A stretch of DNA of 55,086 nucleotides from CAZTHL01 sp964613585 (GCA_964613585.1 CAZTHL010000016.1:1-55086); one strand, 5' to 3'. Shown: positions 25,982-35,426, counted from the first letter of the stretch. Numbers and translations are program-made. The notes: a model not told the origin generated them from the sequence alone.

Positions 25982-26162
25982 GGCCGGGAAGATAGGCGCG
26001 TGCGGCGGGGCCGGGAAGGGATGCCGAGGCCGGCGCGGCTCCTACCCTGCCGGCGTGGCTTTCTGTGGAAACCGTCTGGGGCCGAACAGTGTTGCCTGGG
26101 ACAATCGGCCCGGAGTTGGCCGACGCCCCCGGGCCGGCCTTCCCAAGGACAGGGAGACCGCC

Positions 26163-26654
26163 ATGACCCGCATCGGCAAGGGACTCGTCGCCGGGGCTGC
26201 CGCCACCGCGGTGCTGTCGGCGATCATGCTGCTCAAGGCCTCGGCCGGGCTGCTGCCGGACATGAACGCGATCGGGCTGCTCGCCGGCCTCGCCGGCACC
26301 TATGCCGGCCTGCCGGCGACGCCGCTCACCGGCTGGATCCTGCACATCCTGATCGGTGTGGTGCTGTGGGGAGGGCTGTTCGCCCTGGTGCGGCCGAGCC
26401 TGCCGGGCGGCACCGATCTCGGCCGCGGCCTGGTCTTCGCCGGACTGGCCTGGCTGCTGATGATGATCGTGGTCATGCCGCTGGCGGGCGCCGGCTGGTT
26501 CGCCCTCGGCATCGGTGTCGGCGCCACCGTGGTCACGCTGGTCCTGCACCTCGCCTACGGCGCCGTTCTGGGCGGCACCTACCGGACCATGGAGCCCGAG
26601 CCGGCCCGACACGGCGAGGCGGGCCATCAGCATGGCGCCCGGGCCCGGGGCTGA
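26163..26654 (+). CDS. Small integral membrane protein (DUF6789-like)
   Basis: 163 aa with four hydrophobic segments (about 7-28, 52-75, 90-112 and 113-138). The N-terminus 'GKGLVAGAAATAVLSAIMLL' and the segments 'GTYAGLPATPLTGWILHILI' and 'GATVVTLVLHLAYGAVLGGT' resemble small YagU/DUF6789-type membrane proteins of unknown function. The C-terminus is a hydrophilic His-rich tail (EAGHQHGARARG). A good ribosome site (CAGGGAGA) is present. It is monocistronic and divergent from mnmA. Confidence 0.75.
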   Translation: MTRIGKGLVAGAAATAVLSAIMLLKASAGLLPDMNAIGLLAGLAGTYAGLPATPLTGWILHILIGVVLWGGLFALVRPSLPGGTDLGRGLVFAGLAWLLMMIVVMPLAGAGWFALGIGVGATVVTLVLHLAYGAVLGGTYRTMEPEPARHGEAGHQHGARARG

Positions 26655-26941
26655 GCCGACTCGCCAGCAGCCCACATCTACCCATTGTCACAGGCCGCCA
26701 AGGCGCGTCGGCCCGCCGCCGGCGCGCCCTTCCTGACGGCGCCAGGGGTGGGCGGCATTCCGCCGCACGAGCCCCGGATCCCCCGCCTCGGCGCGGCCAC
26801 GCCTGCTCACATCTCGCTGATTGTATCGTGTAAAAGGCGAAAAACGGCAGAAAACTCCGCTTTTTGCGAGCCATTGGCCGACAGCCGCTCAATCGTGCCT
26901 TAACGGCTGGTCCCGGACCATGGATCCCAACGCGACACACG

Positions 26942-26970
26942 CCGTCCGGCGCCCACCCGGCGCCGGACGG
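26942..26970 (+). promoter_or_regulatory. Strong hairpin in the leader of the DUF1194 gene
   Basis: CCGTCCGGCGCC, loop CACCC, GGCGCCGGACGG: a perfect 12-bp stem ending 19 bases before ATG 26990. The flanks share GGATCC-CAACGC-like words. It lies at the end of the 335-bp gap 26655-26989, which also contains an unusually AT-rich patch (26820-26875). Confidence 0.5.
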
Positions 26971-26989
26971 CCAGCCGGGATCCAACGCC

Positions 26990-27682
26990 ATGCATCTGAT
27001 CCGCCTGATCGGTCTCTGCCTCGGTCTTGCCCTCGGCCTCGGGACGCTCTCGGCCCAGGCCGAGGATCCCAGGATGGTCGATGCCAACCTGGTCACCGCC
27101 CTCGACGTCTCCGGCTCGATCTCCATCGACGAGGAGCGAATCCAGTACGAAGGCATGGCCGGCGCGCTGACCGACCCTCGATTCCTGCGCGCCCTCAGGC
27201 TCGGCGCACGCGGCGCCGTCGGCTTCTTCGTCTACACGTGGTCGAGCCACGGCAATGTGGAGATCGTCGTGCCCTGGTCCCTGATCGACAGTCCCGACGC
27301 CGCCCGCGCGGTGGCCGATCGGCTGCGCGCCCAGGAGCCGACCCAACGCGATCCCGGCGACAAGACCGACATCACCCTGGCCTTGCACACCGGCATGACG
27401 GCCCTCGCCGAGGCCCCCTATTTCGGCGAGCGGCAGCTGATCAACGTGGTCAGTGACGGCTCGGCCAACAGCGGCGGCTCGCCTCGCTCGGCGCGCGACG
27501 CCGCCCTCGACCGGGGCATCAACGTCAACGCGCTGCTCGTCTCCAGCAGCGAGCACCTGCGCCAGTACTATGAGGCCCAGGTCGCCGGCGGGCCCGGTTC
27601 CTTCGTCATCGACACGCCCGACCATCACGGCTTCGGCCAGGCCATCCTGCGCAAGTTCCTGACCGAGATGGCCGCGCTGTAG
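26990..27682 (+). CDS. DUF1194 (VWA-like) secreted protein
   Basis: 230 aa. A signal peptide covers residues 1-24 (GTLSAQA-E). The mature start 'VDANLVTALDVSGSISIDEE' is the DxSxS metal-ion-dependent adhesion motif of VWA folds; 'ITLALHTGMTAL' and 'GERQLINVVSDGSANSGGSP' complete the pattern, as in DUF1194. These periplasmic proteins are widespread in alphaproteobacteria and functionally undefined. ATG 26990 begins the signal peptide. A strong hairpin lies just upstream. The downstream gap 27683-27974 shows no gene. Confidence 0.88.
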   Translation: MHLIRLIGLCLGLALGLGTLSAQAEDPRMVDANLVTALDVSGSISIDEERIQYEGMAGALTDPRFLRALRLGARGAVGFFVYTWSSHGNVEIVVPWSLIDSPDAARAVADRLRAQEPTQRDPGDKTDITLALHTGMTALAEAPYFGERQLINVVSDGSANSGGSPRSARDAALDRGINVNALLVSSSEHLRQYYEAQVAGGPGSFVIDTPDHHGFGQAILRKFLTEMAAL

Positions 27683-27974
27683 CCCGGACGGAGTGGCCTG
27701 TAAGCGCTGTCATCCGGGTTGAGCCCGCCGGTCCTGACCGATGACCACCCGCTGCGGTCCCTCGGGCTCGTCAAACGTCCGGCCAAGTCATCGGCCTCCG
27801 CCAAGATGCAAGGGTCCGGCAGGGTCGACGGGAGCACGTCGCGGACCGCGGCGCGATCCGTGGCGGGGTAGGGCTCAAAGGCGACCATCGATCGGGAGCG
27901 TGCCATGCGCCGCCGCGAAGTGTTCGCCCCGGAGCCCCCGGAGCAGACCGTCGACCGGTCGAGGCAGGCCGACG

Positions 27975-29372
27975 TCAGTGGCCGCCGCCGACGAAGTCGG
28001 GCGCGGCCACGCCGCTCCGCCCGAGCTGGTCGACCAGCAGCGCCTTCAGCCGCTCGAGACCCTCGGCCGTCTGGCTCTCGCAGCGGGCCACCAGCACGTC
28101 CTGGGTGTTTGAGGCGCGCAGCAGCCACCAGCCGTCCCCGGTCGTCACCCGCACGCCGTCGACATCGTTGACCTGAGCCCCGCTGGCGATCAGCCGCTCC
28201 TTGACCTCGCCGATCACGGCGAACTTGCGCGTCTCGTCCACGGGGAAGCGCAGCTCCGGCGTGTTCAGCACCGGCGGCAGCCGGTCGCGCAGCGCCGACA
28301 GCGGCTGGTCGAGCCGGCTGACCAGGCCGATCAGGCGAACCGCTGCATACAGCGCATCATCGAAGCCGTAATACTTGTCGGCGAAGAAGATGTGCCCGGA
28401 CATCTCGCCGGCCAACGGCGCGCCCGTCTCCGCCATCTTGGCCTTGAGCAGCGAATGTCCGGTCTTCCACATGAGCGGCGTGCCGCCCAGCCGGGCGATC
28501 TCGTCGAACAGGGTCTGGCTCGCCTTGACGTCGGCGATGATGGTGGCGCCCGGCTGCCGCTCGAGGATGCCGGCGGCGTAGATGGCGACCAGCTGATCGC
28601 CCCAGACGATCCGCCCGGTCTCGTCGATGGCGCCCAGCCGGTCGCCGTCGCCGTCAAAGGCGATGCCCAGGTCGCAGCCCTGCTCGGCCATCACCCGCTG
28701 CAGGTCGACCAGCGATTCCGGCAGGGTCGGATCCGGATGGTGGTTGGGAAAGCGGCCGTCGACCTCGTCATAGAGCAGCACATGCTCGCCCGGCAGCCGC
28801 GCCGTCAGCAGGCCGAGCACGGCCCCGGCGGCGCCGTTGCCGGCATCCCAGGCGACCCTGAGCGGGCGGGTGCCGTCGTAGTCCTGGACCAGCCGGTCGA
28901 TATAGGCCTGCGCCACCGGGGCGGCGGCGATGCCGCCGCTGCCGGCGAGCAGGTCGCCGCTGTCGGACAGGCGGCCGATCTCCTGGATGGCCGGACCGTA
29001 GACCGGGCCGTCATGCCAGGTCATCTTGATGCCGTTGTACTCCGGCGGGTTGTGCGAGCCCGTGATCATGGCGCCGGCGTCCGCGCCCAGATGCTTGACC
29101 GCGAAGTACAGCATGGGCGTCGGCCCGAGGCCGATGCGCAGGACGTCGAGCCCGGTGCTGGACAGACCGTCGGCCAGCGCCGTCTCGAACTCGGGCGAGC
29201 TGAGCCGGCCGTCGTAGCCGGTGCAGACCTGGCTGCCGCCGCGGCGGCGCACCATAGTGCCGAAGGCGCGGCCGACCGCGCGCGCGTCCTCGGCGCTGAG
29301 CGTGCGTCCGACCACGCCGCGGATGTCGTACTCGCGCAGCACCGTGGGATCGAACGCGTGGGTCTCGGTCAT
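27975..29372 (-). CDS. Phosphomannomutase/phosphoglucomutase
   Basis: 465 aa. It starts 'LREYDIRGVVGRTLSAEDAR'. The catalytic Ser is in 'AMITGSHNPPEYNGIKM' (about residue 106), the Mg site in 'IAFDGDGDRLGAID', the sugar-ring loop in 'GEMSGHIFFAD' and the phosphate site near 'RASNTQDVLVARCES'. It interconverts hexose-6- and hexose-1-phosphates (mannose and glucose). It lies 63 bases downstream of pgm on the same strand and is the fourth gene of a nucleotide-sugar set. manB/algC would be equivalent names; no mannose-specific partner is seen. Confidence 0.93.
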   Translation of the reverse strand: MTETHAFDPTVLREYDIRGVVGRTLSAEDARAVGRAFGTMVRRRGGSQVCTGYDGRLSSPEFETALADGLSSTGLDVLRIGLGPTPMLYFAVKHLGADAGAMITGSHNPPEYNGIKMTWHDGPVYGPAIQEIGRLSDSGDLLAGSGGIAAAPVAQAYIDRLVQDYDGTRPLRVAWDAGNGAAGAVLGLLTARLPGEHVLLYDEVDGRFPNHHPDPTLPESLVDLQRVMAEQGCDLGIAFDGDGDRLGAIDETGRIVWGDQLVAIYAAGILERQPGATIIADVKASQTLFDEIARLGGTPLMWKTGHSLLKAKMAETGAPLAGEMSGHIFFADKYYGFDDALYAAVRLIGLVSRLDQPLSALRDRLPPVLNTPELRFPVDETRKFAVIGEVKERLIASGAQVNDVDGVRVTTGDGWWLLRASNTQDVLVARCESQTAEGLERLKALLVDQLGRSGVAAPDFVGGGH

Positions 29373-29435
29373 GCTTGTGACGGTCCTTGCGAAGCGAGGC
29401 CGCGGACGGGCGCGCGGCCCCATAGGCCTCAGGGG

Positions 29436-31070
29436 TCAGGTGATCACGGTGGGACGATCGCGCCCGCTGCGCTCGCGGATATCGGCCAGTCCGTCGGCGA
29501 TGCCGATCAGGCCGGCCAGCGCCTCCTGGGTATCAAGGCCGTGCTTCGCCGGGTCGCGCTCATACTTCTCGATGTAGACGCGCAGGGTCGCCCCCTCGGT
29601 GCCGGTGCCGGACAGGCGGAAGACGATCCGCGAGCCGTCCTCGAACAGCACCCGGATCCCCTGCCTCTCCGCGGTGCTGCCGTCGACCGGGTCGATGTAG
29701 GCGAAGTCGTCGGCCCGCGCCACGGTGTAGCCACCGTGCGCCGTGCCGGGCAGACGGGGCAGCCGGTCTCGCAGATGCTGCATCAGCCCCTCGGCCGCCT
29801 CCCGATCGATCGCCTCGTAATCATGCCGCGAGTAGTAGTTCCGGCCGAAGCGCCGCCAGTGCTCGGCCATGATCGCCTCAACCGGCTCGCCGCGCGCGGC
29901 CAGGATGTTGAGCCAGAACAGAACGGCCCACAGCCCGTCCTTCTCGCGGACATGGTCGGAGCCGGTGCCGAAGCTCTCCTCGCCGCACAGGGTGGCGCGG
30001 CCGGCGTCGAGCAGGGTGCCGAAGAATTTCCAGCCGGTCGGCGTCTCGTAGCAGTCGATGCCGAGCGCCTCGGCGACCCGGTCGGCGGCCTGGCTGGTCG
30101 GCATCGAGCGGGCGACGCCGGCCAGCCCGCGGGCATAGCCCGGCACCACCGTGGCGTTGGCGGCGAGCACGGCGAGGCTGTCGCTCGGCGTCACGAAGAA
30201 GCGCCGGCCGAGGATCATATTGCGGTCGCCGTCGCCGTCGGAGGCCGCGCCGAGATCGGGCGCGTCGCCACCGTACAGCCGCTCGACCAGGTCGCGCGCA
30301 TAGACCAGGTTCGGGTCGGGATGGCCGCCGCCGAAATCCTCGAGTGGCACGGCGTTGACCACGCTGCCGGCAGCCGCGCCGAGGCGGTCCTCCAGGATCG
30401 CCCGGGCGTAAGGCCCGGTGACCGCGTGCATGGCGTCGTAGCAGATCCGCAGCCGGCCCGAGCGCAGCGCCTCGCCGATCCGGTCAAAGTCGAACAGCCG
30501 CTCCATGAGCGCGGCGTAATCGGCCACAGGATCGATCACCTCCACGGTCATGGACCCCAGCGTGGTCGATCCCGGCGCGTCGAGATCCAGGTCGGCGGCA
30601 TCGAGGACGCGGTACGCGGACAGGCTCCGGCTCTTCTCGAAGATCGCCTGGGTGAGCCGCTCCGGCGCCGGGCCGCCGTTCGCGGCGTTGTACTTGATGC
30701 CGAAATCCTCGCCCGGTCCTCCGGGATTGTGGCTCGCCGACAGGACGATGCCGCCGAACGCGCTGCTGTTGCGAATGACGCAGGAGGCGGCCGGCGTCGA
30801 CAGGATGCCGCCGCGGCCCAGCAGCACCCGTCCGAAGCCGTTGGCGGCGGCCATCCTGAGGATGGTCTGGATCGCGGCACGATTGTGGTAGCGGCCATCG
30901 CCGCCGACCACCAGGGTCTTGCCGGCGAAACCCTCGAGCGCGTCGAAGATCGCCTGGACGAAGGTCTCCAGGTAATGCGGCTGCTCGAACACCCGCACCT
31001 TCTTGCGCAGGCCCGAGGTGCCGGGCTTCTGATCGGGGAAGGGCTGGGTGGTGACCGTCCGAATGTCCAT
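29436..31070 (-). CDS. pgm: Alpha-D-glucose phosphoglucomutase
   Basis: 544 aa. The long-form PGM is recognised by 'VTTQPFPDQKPGTSGLRKKV' at the N-terminus, 'IVLSASHNPGGPGEDFGIKY' (phospho-serine loop), 'LGAASDGDGDRNMILGR' (Mg site) and 'ATLCGEESFGTGSDHVREKD' (sugar loop). It converts glucose-6-phosphate to glucose-1-phosphate for GalU. ATG 31070 begins a standard N-terminus. A second, shorter mutase follows, so the window holds two enzymes able to make glucose-1-phosphate. Confidence 0.96.
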   Translation of the reverse strand: MDIRTVTTQPFPDQKPGTSGLRKKVRVFEQPHYLETFVQAIFDALEGFAGKTLVVGGDGRYHNRAAIQTILRMAAANGFGRVLLGRGGILSTPAASCVIRNSSAFGGIVLSASHNPGGPGEDFGIKYNAANGGPAPERLTQAIFEKSRSLSAYRVLDAADLDLDAPGSTTLGSMTVEVIDPVADYAALMERLFDFDRIGEALRSGRLRICYDAMHAVTGPYARAILEDRLGAAAGSVVNAVPLEDFGGGHPDPNLVYARDLVERLYGGDAPDLGAASDGDGDRNMILGRRFFVTPSDSLAVLAANATVVPGYARGLAGVARSMPTSQAADRVAEALGIDCYETPTGWKFFGTLLDAGRATLCGEESFGTGSDHVREKDGLWAVLFWLNILAARGEPVEAIMAEHWRRFGRNYYSRHDYEAIDREAAEGLMQHLRDRLPRLPGTAHGGYTVARADDFAYIDPVDGSTAERQGIRVLFEDGSRIVFRLSGTGTEGATLRVYIEKYERDPAKHGLDTQEALAGLIGIADGLADIRERSGRDRPTVIT

Positions 31071-31087
31071 GGCCGAGCCTCCGTGAT

Positions 31088-31115
31088 GCGGCGCCGCCGG
31101 GGCCGGCGGCGCCGC
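31088..31115 (-). terminator. Intercistronic GC hairpin between ugd and pgm
   Basis: Perfect 13-bp stem GCGGCGCCGCCGG/CCGGCGGCGCCGC with a 2-base loop, between the ugd stop (31177) and the pgm start (31070) on the minus strand. No T-tract follows on that strand. It could be a terminator or an mRNA processing/stability element. Confidence 0.4.
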
Positions 31116-31176
31116 CCTTTATAGCCCGGCGGCGGCGCCGGTGAACGTGCCGTGCCGCCGCTGGACGATCGGCCGG

Positions 31177-32538
31177 CTACTCGCCCTCGCCGACCACGGA
31201 CAGGACGGGGCGCGGCGCGGGGGTCGGCTCGAAGCTGGGCCGCCCAACGCTGTAATAGAAGAATCCTGCCTCGGCCATCTCTTCAGGCTTGTAGATGTTG
31301 CGTAGATCGACGATCACCGGCGCCCGCATCGCCGCCTTCATCCGCTCGAGGTCGAGGGCCCGGAACTCGTTCCACTCGGTCAGAATGGCCACGCAGTCGG
31401 CCTCGTCCAGCGTGTCGTAGGCGTTTTCGCAGAAGGTGACGCCGTGCAGCACCTTCTGCGCCTCGTGCTGGCCGGCCGGATCGTAGACCTTGAGGCGGGC
31501 GCCGGCGCCGACCAGGGCGGGCACGATTACCAGGCTCGGGGCGTCGCGCATGTCGTCGGTGTTTGGCTTGAAGGTCAAGCCGAGCACGGCGATGTTCCGA
31601 TGCGCCACGTCCCCGTCGCAGGCATCGACGATGCGCTCGACCATCCGCCGTTTGCGCCGGTCGTTGATGTCGATCACCGTCTCGACGATCCGCTGCGGCG
31701 CGCCCAGCCCCTGCGCGGTCGTGGCCAGCGCCAGGGTGTCCTTGGGAAAGCAGGAGCCGCCATAGCCTGGGCCCGGATGCAGGAACTTCGGCCCGATGCG
31801 GCCGTCGAGGCCGATGCTGCGCGCCACGTCGTGCACATTGGCGCCGGCCTTCTCGCACAGGTCGGCGATCTCGTTGATGAAGGTGATCTTGGTCGCCAGG
31901 AACGCGTTGGCGGCGTACTTGGTGATCTCGGCGGTCTCCAGCGAGGTCACGACGATCGGCGTCTCGATCAGGTAGAGCGGCCGGTACAGCTTGCGCAGCA
32001 CGGCGATGGCCCGCTCGGACTCGGCGCCGATGACCACCCGGTCCGGCCGCATGAAGTCGCCGATCGCCGAGCCTTCGCGCAGGAACTCGGGATTCGAGGC
32101 CACGTCGAAGTCGGCGTCGGGCCGGGCGTCGCGAATGATCTGGGCGACCTGCCGGCCGGTGCCGACGGGCACCGTCGACTTGGTGATGACGACCGTGTAG
32201 CCGTTCAGATTGTCGGCGATCTCGCGCGCCGCGGCGAACACGTAGGACATGTCGGCATGGCCGTCGCCACGCCGGCTCGGCGTGCCGACGGCGATGAACA
32301 CCGCGGCCGCGCCCTCCATCGCCTCGCGCAGGTCGGAGGTGAAGAACAGGCGCTTGCCGCGCACGTTCTTGTCGACCAGGTCACGCAGGCCGGGCTCGTA
32401 GATCGGGATCTCGCCGCGGCGCAGGCACTCGATCTTGCGCGTGTCCTTGTCGACGCACACCGTCTCCACGCCGAACTCGGAGAAGCAGGCTCCGGAGACG
32501 AGGCCGACATAGCCGGCCCCAATCATCACAATACGCAT
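31177..32538 (-). CDS. ugd: UDP-glucose 6-dehydrogenase
   Basis: 453 aa. 'MRIVMIGAGYVGLVSGACFS' is the NAD site; the catalytic Cys is in 'GPGYGGSCFPKDTLAL'; 'ASNPEFLREGSAIGDFMRPD' and 'IAVLGLTFKPNTDDMRDAPS' are signature blocks. It oxidises UDP-glucose to UDP-glucuronate using two NAD. ATG 32538 was chosen over an upstream in-frame start because AAGGGGGC precedes it. It is 97 bases downstream of galU, in order of use. The 19-residue C-terminal tail is Pro-rich. Confidence 0.96.
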   Translation of the reverse strand: MRIVMIGAGYVGLVSGACFSEFGVETVCVDKDTRKIECLRRGEIPIYEPGLRDLVDKNVRGKRLFFTSDLREAMEGAAAVFIAVGTPSRRGDGHADMSYVFAAAREIADNLNGYTVVITKSTVPVGTGRQVAQIIRDARPDADFDVASNPEFLREGSAIGDFMRPDRVVIGAESERAIAVLRKLYRPLYLIETPIVVTSLETAEITKYAANAFLATKITFINEIADLCEKAGANVHDVARSIGLDGRIGPKFLHPGPGYGGSCFPKDTLALATTAQGLGAPQRIVETVIDINDRRKRRMVERIVDACDGDVAHRNIAVLGLTFKPNTDDMRDAPSLVIVPALVGAGARLKVYDPAGQHEAQKVLHGVTFCENAYDTLDEADCVAILTEWNEFRALDLERMKAAMRAPVIVDLRNIYKPEEMAEAGFFYYSVGRPSFEPTPAPRPVLSVVGEGE

Positions 32539-32634
32539 ACTGGTCGCCCCCTTTATTCTCGGCAAATGCCTGTGCGACGCCTCCCGGAAGACCGGCCGGC
32601 ACCGGCATCCTAGGCCCGTCGGGTGAAAAACCGT

Positions 32635-33522
32635 CTATCGTGACAGCGATTCGTCGAGCAGCGCCGCCGCCCGCGGCCCCAGGCCGGCGGCGATATCCCG
32701 GCGCGCGAGCCCATAGGCCAGATTGGCCAGAATGAAGCCGGCCTTGTCGCCACAGTCGTACCGGTCGCCGTCGAAGCGGGCGCCGTAGACCGACTGCTCG
32801 CCGATGAGGGCGGCAATGGCGTCGGTCAGCTGAATCTCGTTGCCCGCGCCGCGCTCCTGACGATCAAGGTGCCCGAAGATCTCAGGCTGAAGGATGTAGC
32901 GCCCGACGATCGACAGCGTCGACGGCGCCTCCGCCGGCGCCGGCTTCTCGACCAGGCCGCGCACCGTGGCGACCCGGCCATCGTCCTCCGCCACGTCCAG
33001 GATGCCGTAGCGGGCGGTCAGCTCGGGCGGCACCTCGCGCACCGCCAGCACGCTGCCGCCCTGACGCTCGTGGACGCCGACCAGCTGCTTCAAAAGCGGA
33101 GTCTCGGCCTTGAAGATCTCGTCCGGCAACAGCACCGCGAACGGCTCGTCGCCGACCATATGGCGCGCGCACCACACGGCATGGCCGAGCCCGAGAGCCT
33201 CCGGCTGGCGGACGAAGCAATAGCTGCCGGCCGGCAGCTCGGCGCCCTCCGCCTCGGCCAGCTGTTCCGTCTTGCCGCGGCGCGACAGGGTCTCGTACAG
33301 CTCGAAATGGCGATCGAAATGATCCTCGAGCGAGCTCTTGCCACGGCTGGTGACAAAGATGAACTGCTCAATGCCGGCGGCGCGCGCCTCCTCCACCGCA
33401 TACTGGATCACCGGCTTGTCGACGACGCACAGCATCTCCTTCGGCGTCGCCTTGGTCGCCGGCAACGACCGGGTGCCAAGACCGGCCACCGGGAAGATCG
33501 CCTTCTTCACGGGTCGTGACAT
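32635..33522 (-). CDS. galU: UTP-glucose-1-phosphate uridylyltransferase
   Basis: 295 aa. 'KKAIFPVAGLGTRSLPATKA' followed by 'TPKEMLCVVDKPVIQYAVEE' is the nucleotidyltransferase loop; 'PFAVLLPDEIFKAETPLLKQ' carries the metal Asp; 'IVGRYILQPEIFGHLDRQE' and 'YDCGDKAGFILANLAYGL' complete the family pattern. It makes UDP-glucose, used by Ugd next door and by OtsA. It heads a minus-strand run galU-ugd-pgm-mutase; no polysaccharide glycosyltransferase is in the window. Confidence 0.96.
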   Translation of the reverse strand: MSRPVKKAIFPVAGLGTRSLPATKATPKEMLCVVDKPVIQYAVEEARAAGIEQFIFVTSRGKSSLEDHFDRHFELYETLSRRGKTEQLAEAEGAELPAGSYCFVRQPEALGLGHAVWCARHMVGDEPFAVLLPDEIFKAETPLLKQLVGVHERQGGSVLAVREVPPELTARYGILDVAEDDGRVATVRGLVEKPAPAEAPSTLSIVGRYILQPEIFGHLDRQERGAGNEIQLTDAIAALIGEQSVYGARFDGDRYDCGDKAGFILANLAYGLARRDIAAGLGPRAAALLDESLSR

Positions 33523-33660
33523 GAATCTCCGCTGCTCCCGCTGAGCGGCCGACCGTCCTCCTGCTCAAGGCCGACGGCCCCGGCCGCGATTGTGCCCCAT
33601 GGCATCGCAGCAAAACCATATGGGGACTTTAATGCCAGAAGTAAAAGTCTTCGGCCACCT

Positions 33661-34395
33661 CTATCGCTTCAGCAGCACTTCCTTGGCCTGATTGAGCTTG
33701 GCCGCCAGATAGTCGGACCCGCCCTGGTCGGGATGAAATCTTTTCATGAGGCGGCGATGGGCATCCTTGATCTCCGTGGGGCTGGCGCCCGGCTCGAGCC
33801 CCAGGATCTGATAGGCCTCCGCCTCGGTCATCGGGCCGTCCGCGCCGCCCGGGCGGGCTCCGCCGCCGGCCTGCCTGCCGCCGGCTTGCCCGCCCCGGGC
33901 CGCCGCGTCACGCCATTCGGGCCCGTGCCGGCGATCGAGAAAGGCCTCGAGGATCGCCGCCGACTGCGCGTCCTCCGCCTCGCAGTCGGCGAGCAGGGCG
34001 AGAAGCTCGGCCAGCGTCAGCTCCTCCAGCTCGCGCCCCTCGAACCGCCCGCGGGTCACCCACCCTGTCATCTCGCCGCTGTCGTGGGCCAGCTCCACGT
34101 GCAGGAAGCGGGTGTCGAGCGCCGAGCGCTGCCCTCGGGACGGTCCCTGGGCGGCGCGCTGCCGATTGGTCATAGCCCGCCAGCGCAACAGGACCGGCGC
34201 GATGAAGAACAGGGCGGCGAGCGCCGAGCCGAGCCGGCCGGTCAGGGCCAGCACAACGATGATGAGGACGATCAAGCCCATCCCGGCATACTTGCCGACA
34301 CGCAGGACGGTCTTCGGCTCGGCATTGACGAACCAGTTGGCCAGCAGGACGAAGCCGACCAGCACGCAGATGCCCAGGATCAGCATGGGCAGCAT
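33661..34395 (-). CDS. Membrane-anchored J-domain protein
   Basis: 244 aa. Two hydrophobic segments occupy about residues 2-22 and 38-68, then a cytoplasmic region ('ELTLAELLALLADCEAEDAQ'), a Gly/Arg/Ala-rich linker and a C-terminal J-domain 'YQILGLEPGASPTEIKDAHR' with the HPD tripeptide in 'MKRFHPDQGGSDYLAAKLNQ'. The HPDQGGS form resembles Pam18/TIM14-type J-domains. It would recruit DnaK to the membrane. ATG 34395 is 5 bases after the VWA gene's stop, so the two form an operon. Confidence 0.88.
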   Translation of the reverse strand: MLPMLILGICVLVGFVLLANWFVNAEPKTVLRVGKYAGMGLIVLIIVVLALTGRLGSALAALFFIAPVLLRWRAMTNRQRAAQGPSRGQRSALDTRFLHVELAHDSGEMTGWVTRGRFEGRELEELTLAELLALLADCEAEDAQSAAILEAFLDRRHGPEWRDAAARGGQAGGRQAGGGARPGGADGPMTEAEAYQILGLEPGASPTEIKDAHRRLMKRFHPDQGGSDYLAAKLNQAKEVLLKR

Positions 34396-34400
34396 GGCGG

Positions 34401-35153
34401 CTACCGCTTGCCGACCTGGTGGGTCAGTTGCAGCACCTGCCCGCCGCGCGTCCTGCCGTAATCGGTCAGCGCCCGGTGACCGCCCGCCGCATACACCGCC
34501 ACGGCGCCCAGCAGGTCCTTCAGCTGCCGGGCGCTGCCGCTGTCGAACGGCGCGAAGGCGCCGCCGGTCAGCCGTGCCACCTGCTGGAACACGCGCCGGG
34601 CCACCGGATCGCCGCCTTCATGGAACATGAACGCCGGCACCCCGAGCAGGCCCAGCTCGCCGGCGCGGTGGCAGACATGGTCGACATCCTCCTCGAAGCA
34701 GTCGCCGACGAACACCAGGGCGTTCACCTTCTGCCGACGTGACTCCTTGATGGCATGGTTCAGGATCCGTCCGATCTGGGTATGGCCGCCGAGGCAGGAC
34801 ACGCTGGTCATCCGCTTCAGGAGCGCCCGGCTGTCCGACACCCACGGGCTTGCCTTGCACTCGCGAAAGCCGCGGTAGAAGATGAGCTGGACGTCGAGCC
34901 CGCCAAGCTCGGACGTGGCCTCGAACATTTCGCCCTGAAGATGGCAGGCCCGATCCCAGGTCGGCTCCCGCGAGGCGGTCGCGTCCATGCCGAAGATGAG
35001 CCGGCCGCGGGCGCCGCCGGTCGGCCGGGCCGGGGTCGTGGCCAGCTTGCGCAGGAAGGCGTCGACCTCCTGCTGGCTCGACCGGTCGGTTGTCGGCACA
35101 CCGCCGTCGGCTCGGCTCAGCGTGCGATGGTCACCTTGCCCCTTGTCCGCCAT
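34401..35153 (-). CDS. VWA-like cytoplasmic protein
   Basis: 250 aa. After a polar N-terminus, 'RLIFGMDATASREPTWDRAC' is a VWA-type strand with a DxTxS variant of the metal motif, followed by 'LDVQLIFYRGFRECKASPWV', 'VSCLGGHTQIGRILNHAI' and 'VNALVFVGDCFEEDVDHVC'. No signal peptide is seen. GGGAGC lies before ATG 35153. The coupled J-domain protein suggests assembly or chaperone-linked work at the membrane; the function is otherwise unknown. Confidence 0.8.
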   Translation of the reverse strand: MADKGQGDHRTLSRADGGVPTTDRSSQQEVDAFLRKLATTPARPTGGARGRLIFGMDATASREPTWDRACHLQGEMFEATSELGGLDVQLIFYRGFRECKASPWVSDSRALLKRMTSVSCLGGHTQIGRILNHAIKESRRQKVNALVFVGDCFEEDVDHVCHRAGELGLLGVPAFMFHEGGDPVARRVFQQVARLTGGAFAPFDSGSARQLKDLLGAVAVYAAGGHRALTDYGRTRGGQVLQLTHQVGKR

Positions 35154-35322
35154 GGCTGCTCCCGTGTCCTTTGGCAGCGTGGTGGCCGCGGCGATGCCTT
35201 CCCGGCCTGTCATGATGTCGCCAAGACACAGAACGGTCCTTCCGTTCCCGGGCTCCCGGCTCGGCCGGAAGGCCGTCGCGTCGCAGGCTCGAGGCTCGGA
35301 TGCGGCCCATACAACTGTTGCA

Positions 35323-35328
35323 TATAAT
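35323..35328 (+). promoter_or_regulatory. Candidate -10 element upstream of the TAXI operon
   Basis: A perfect TATAAT in a very GC-rich setting, about 100 bases before ATG 35427. No good TTGACA-like -35 is seen at normal spacing, so this is tentative. Confidence 0.3.
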
Positions 35329-35426
35329 AACCGGATGTCCCCATGCTTGGTCCCTGCGGCGGTCTGCCCGCGGGCCGGCCGAGCAGAAGAATAACCAAGA
35401 ACCTGGAATGTTTGGGAGGAAGCAGG

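Noticed and set aside
28392..31124. 910-codon plus-strand open frame
   Set aside because: It lies opposite two well-conserved mutase genes and is a shadow.
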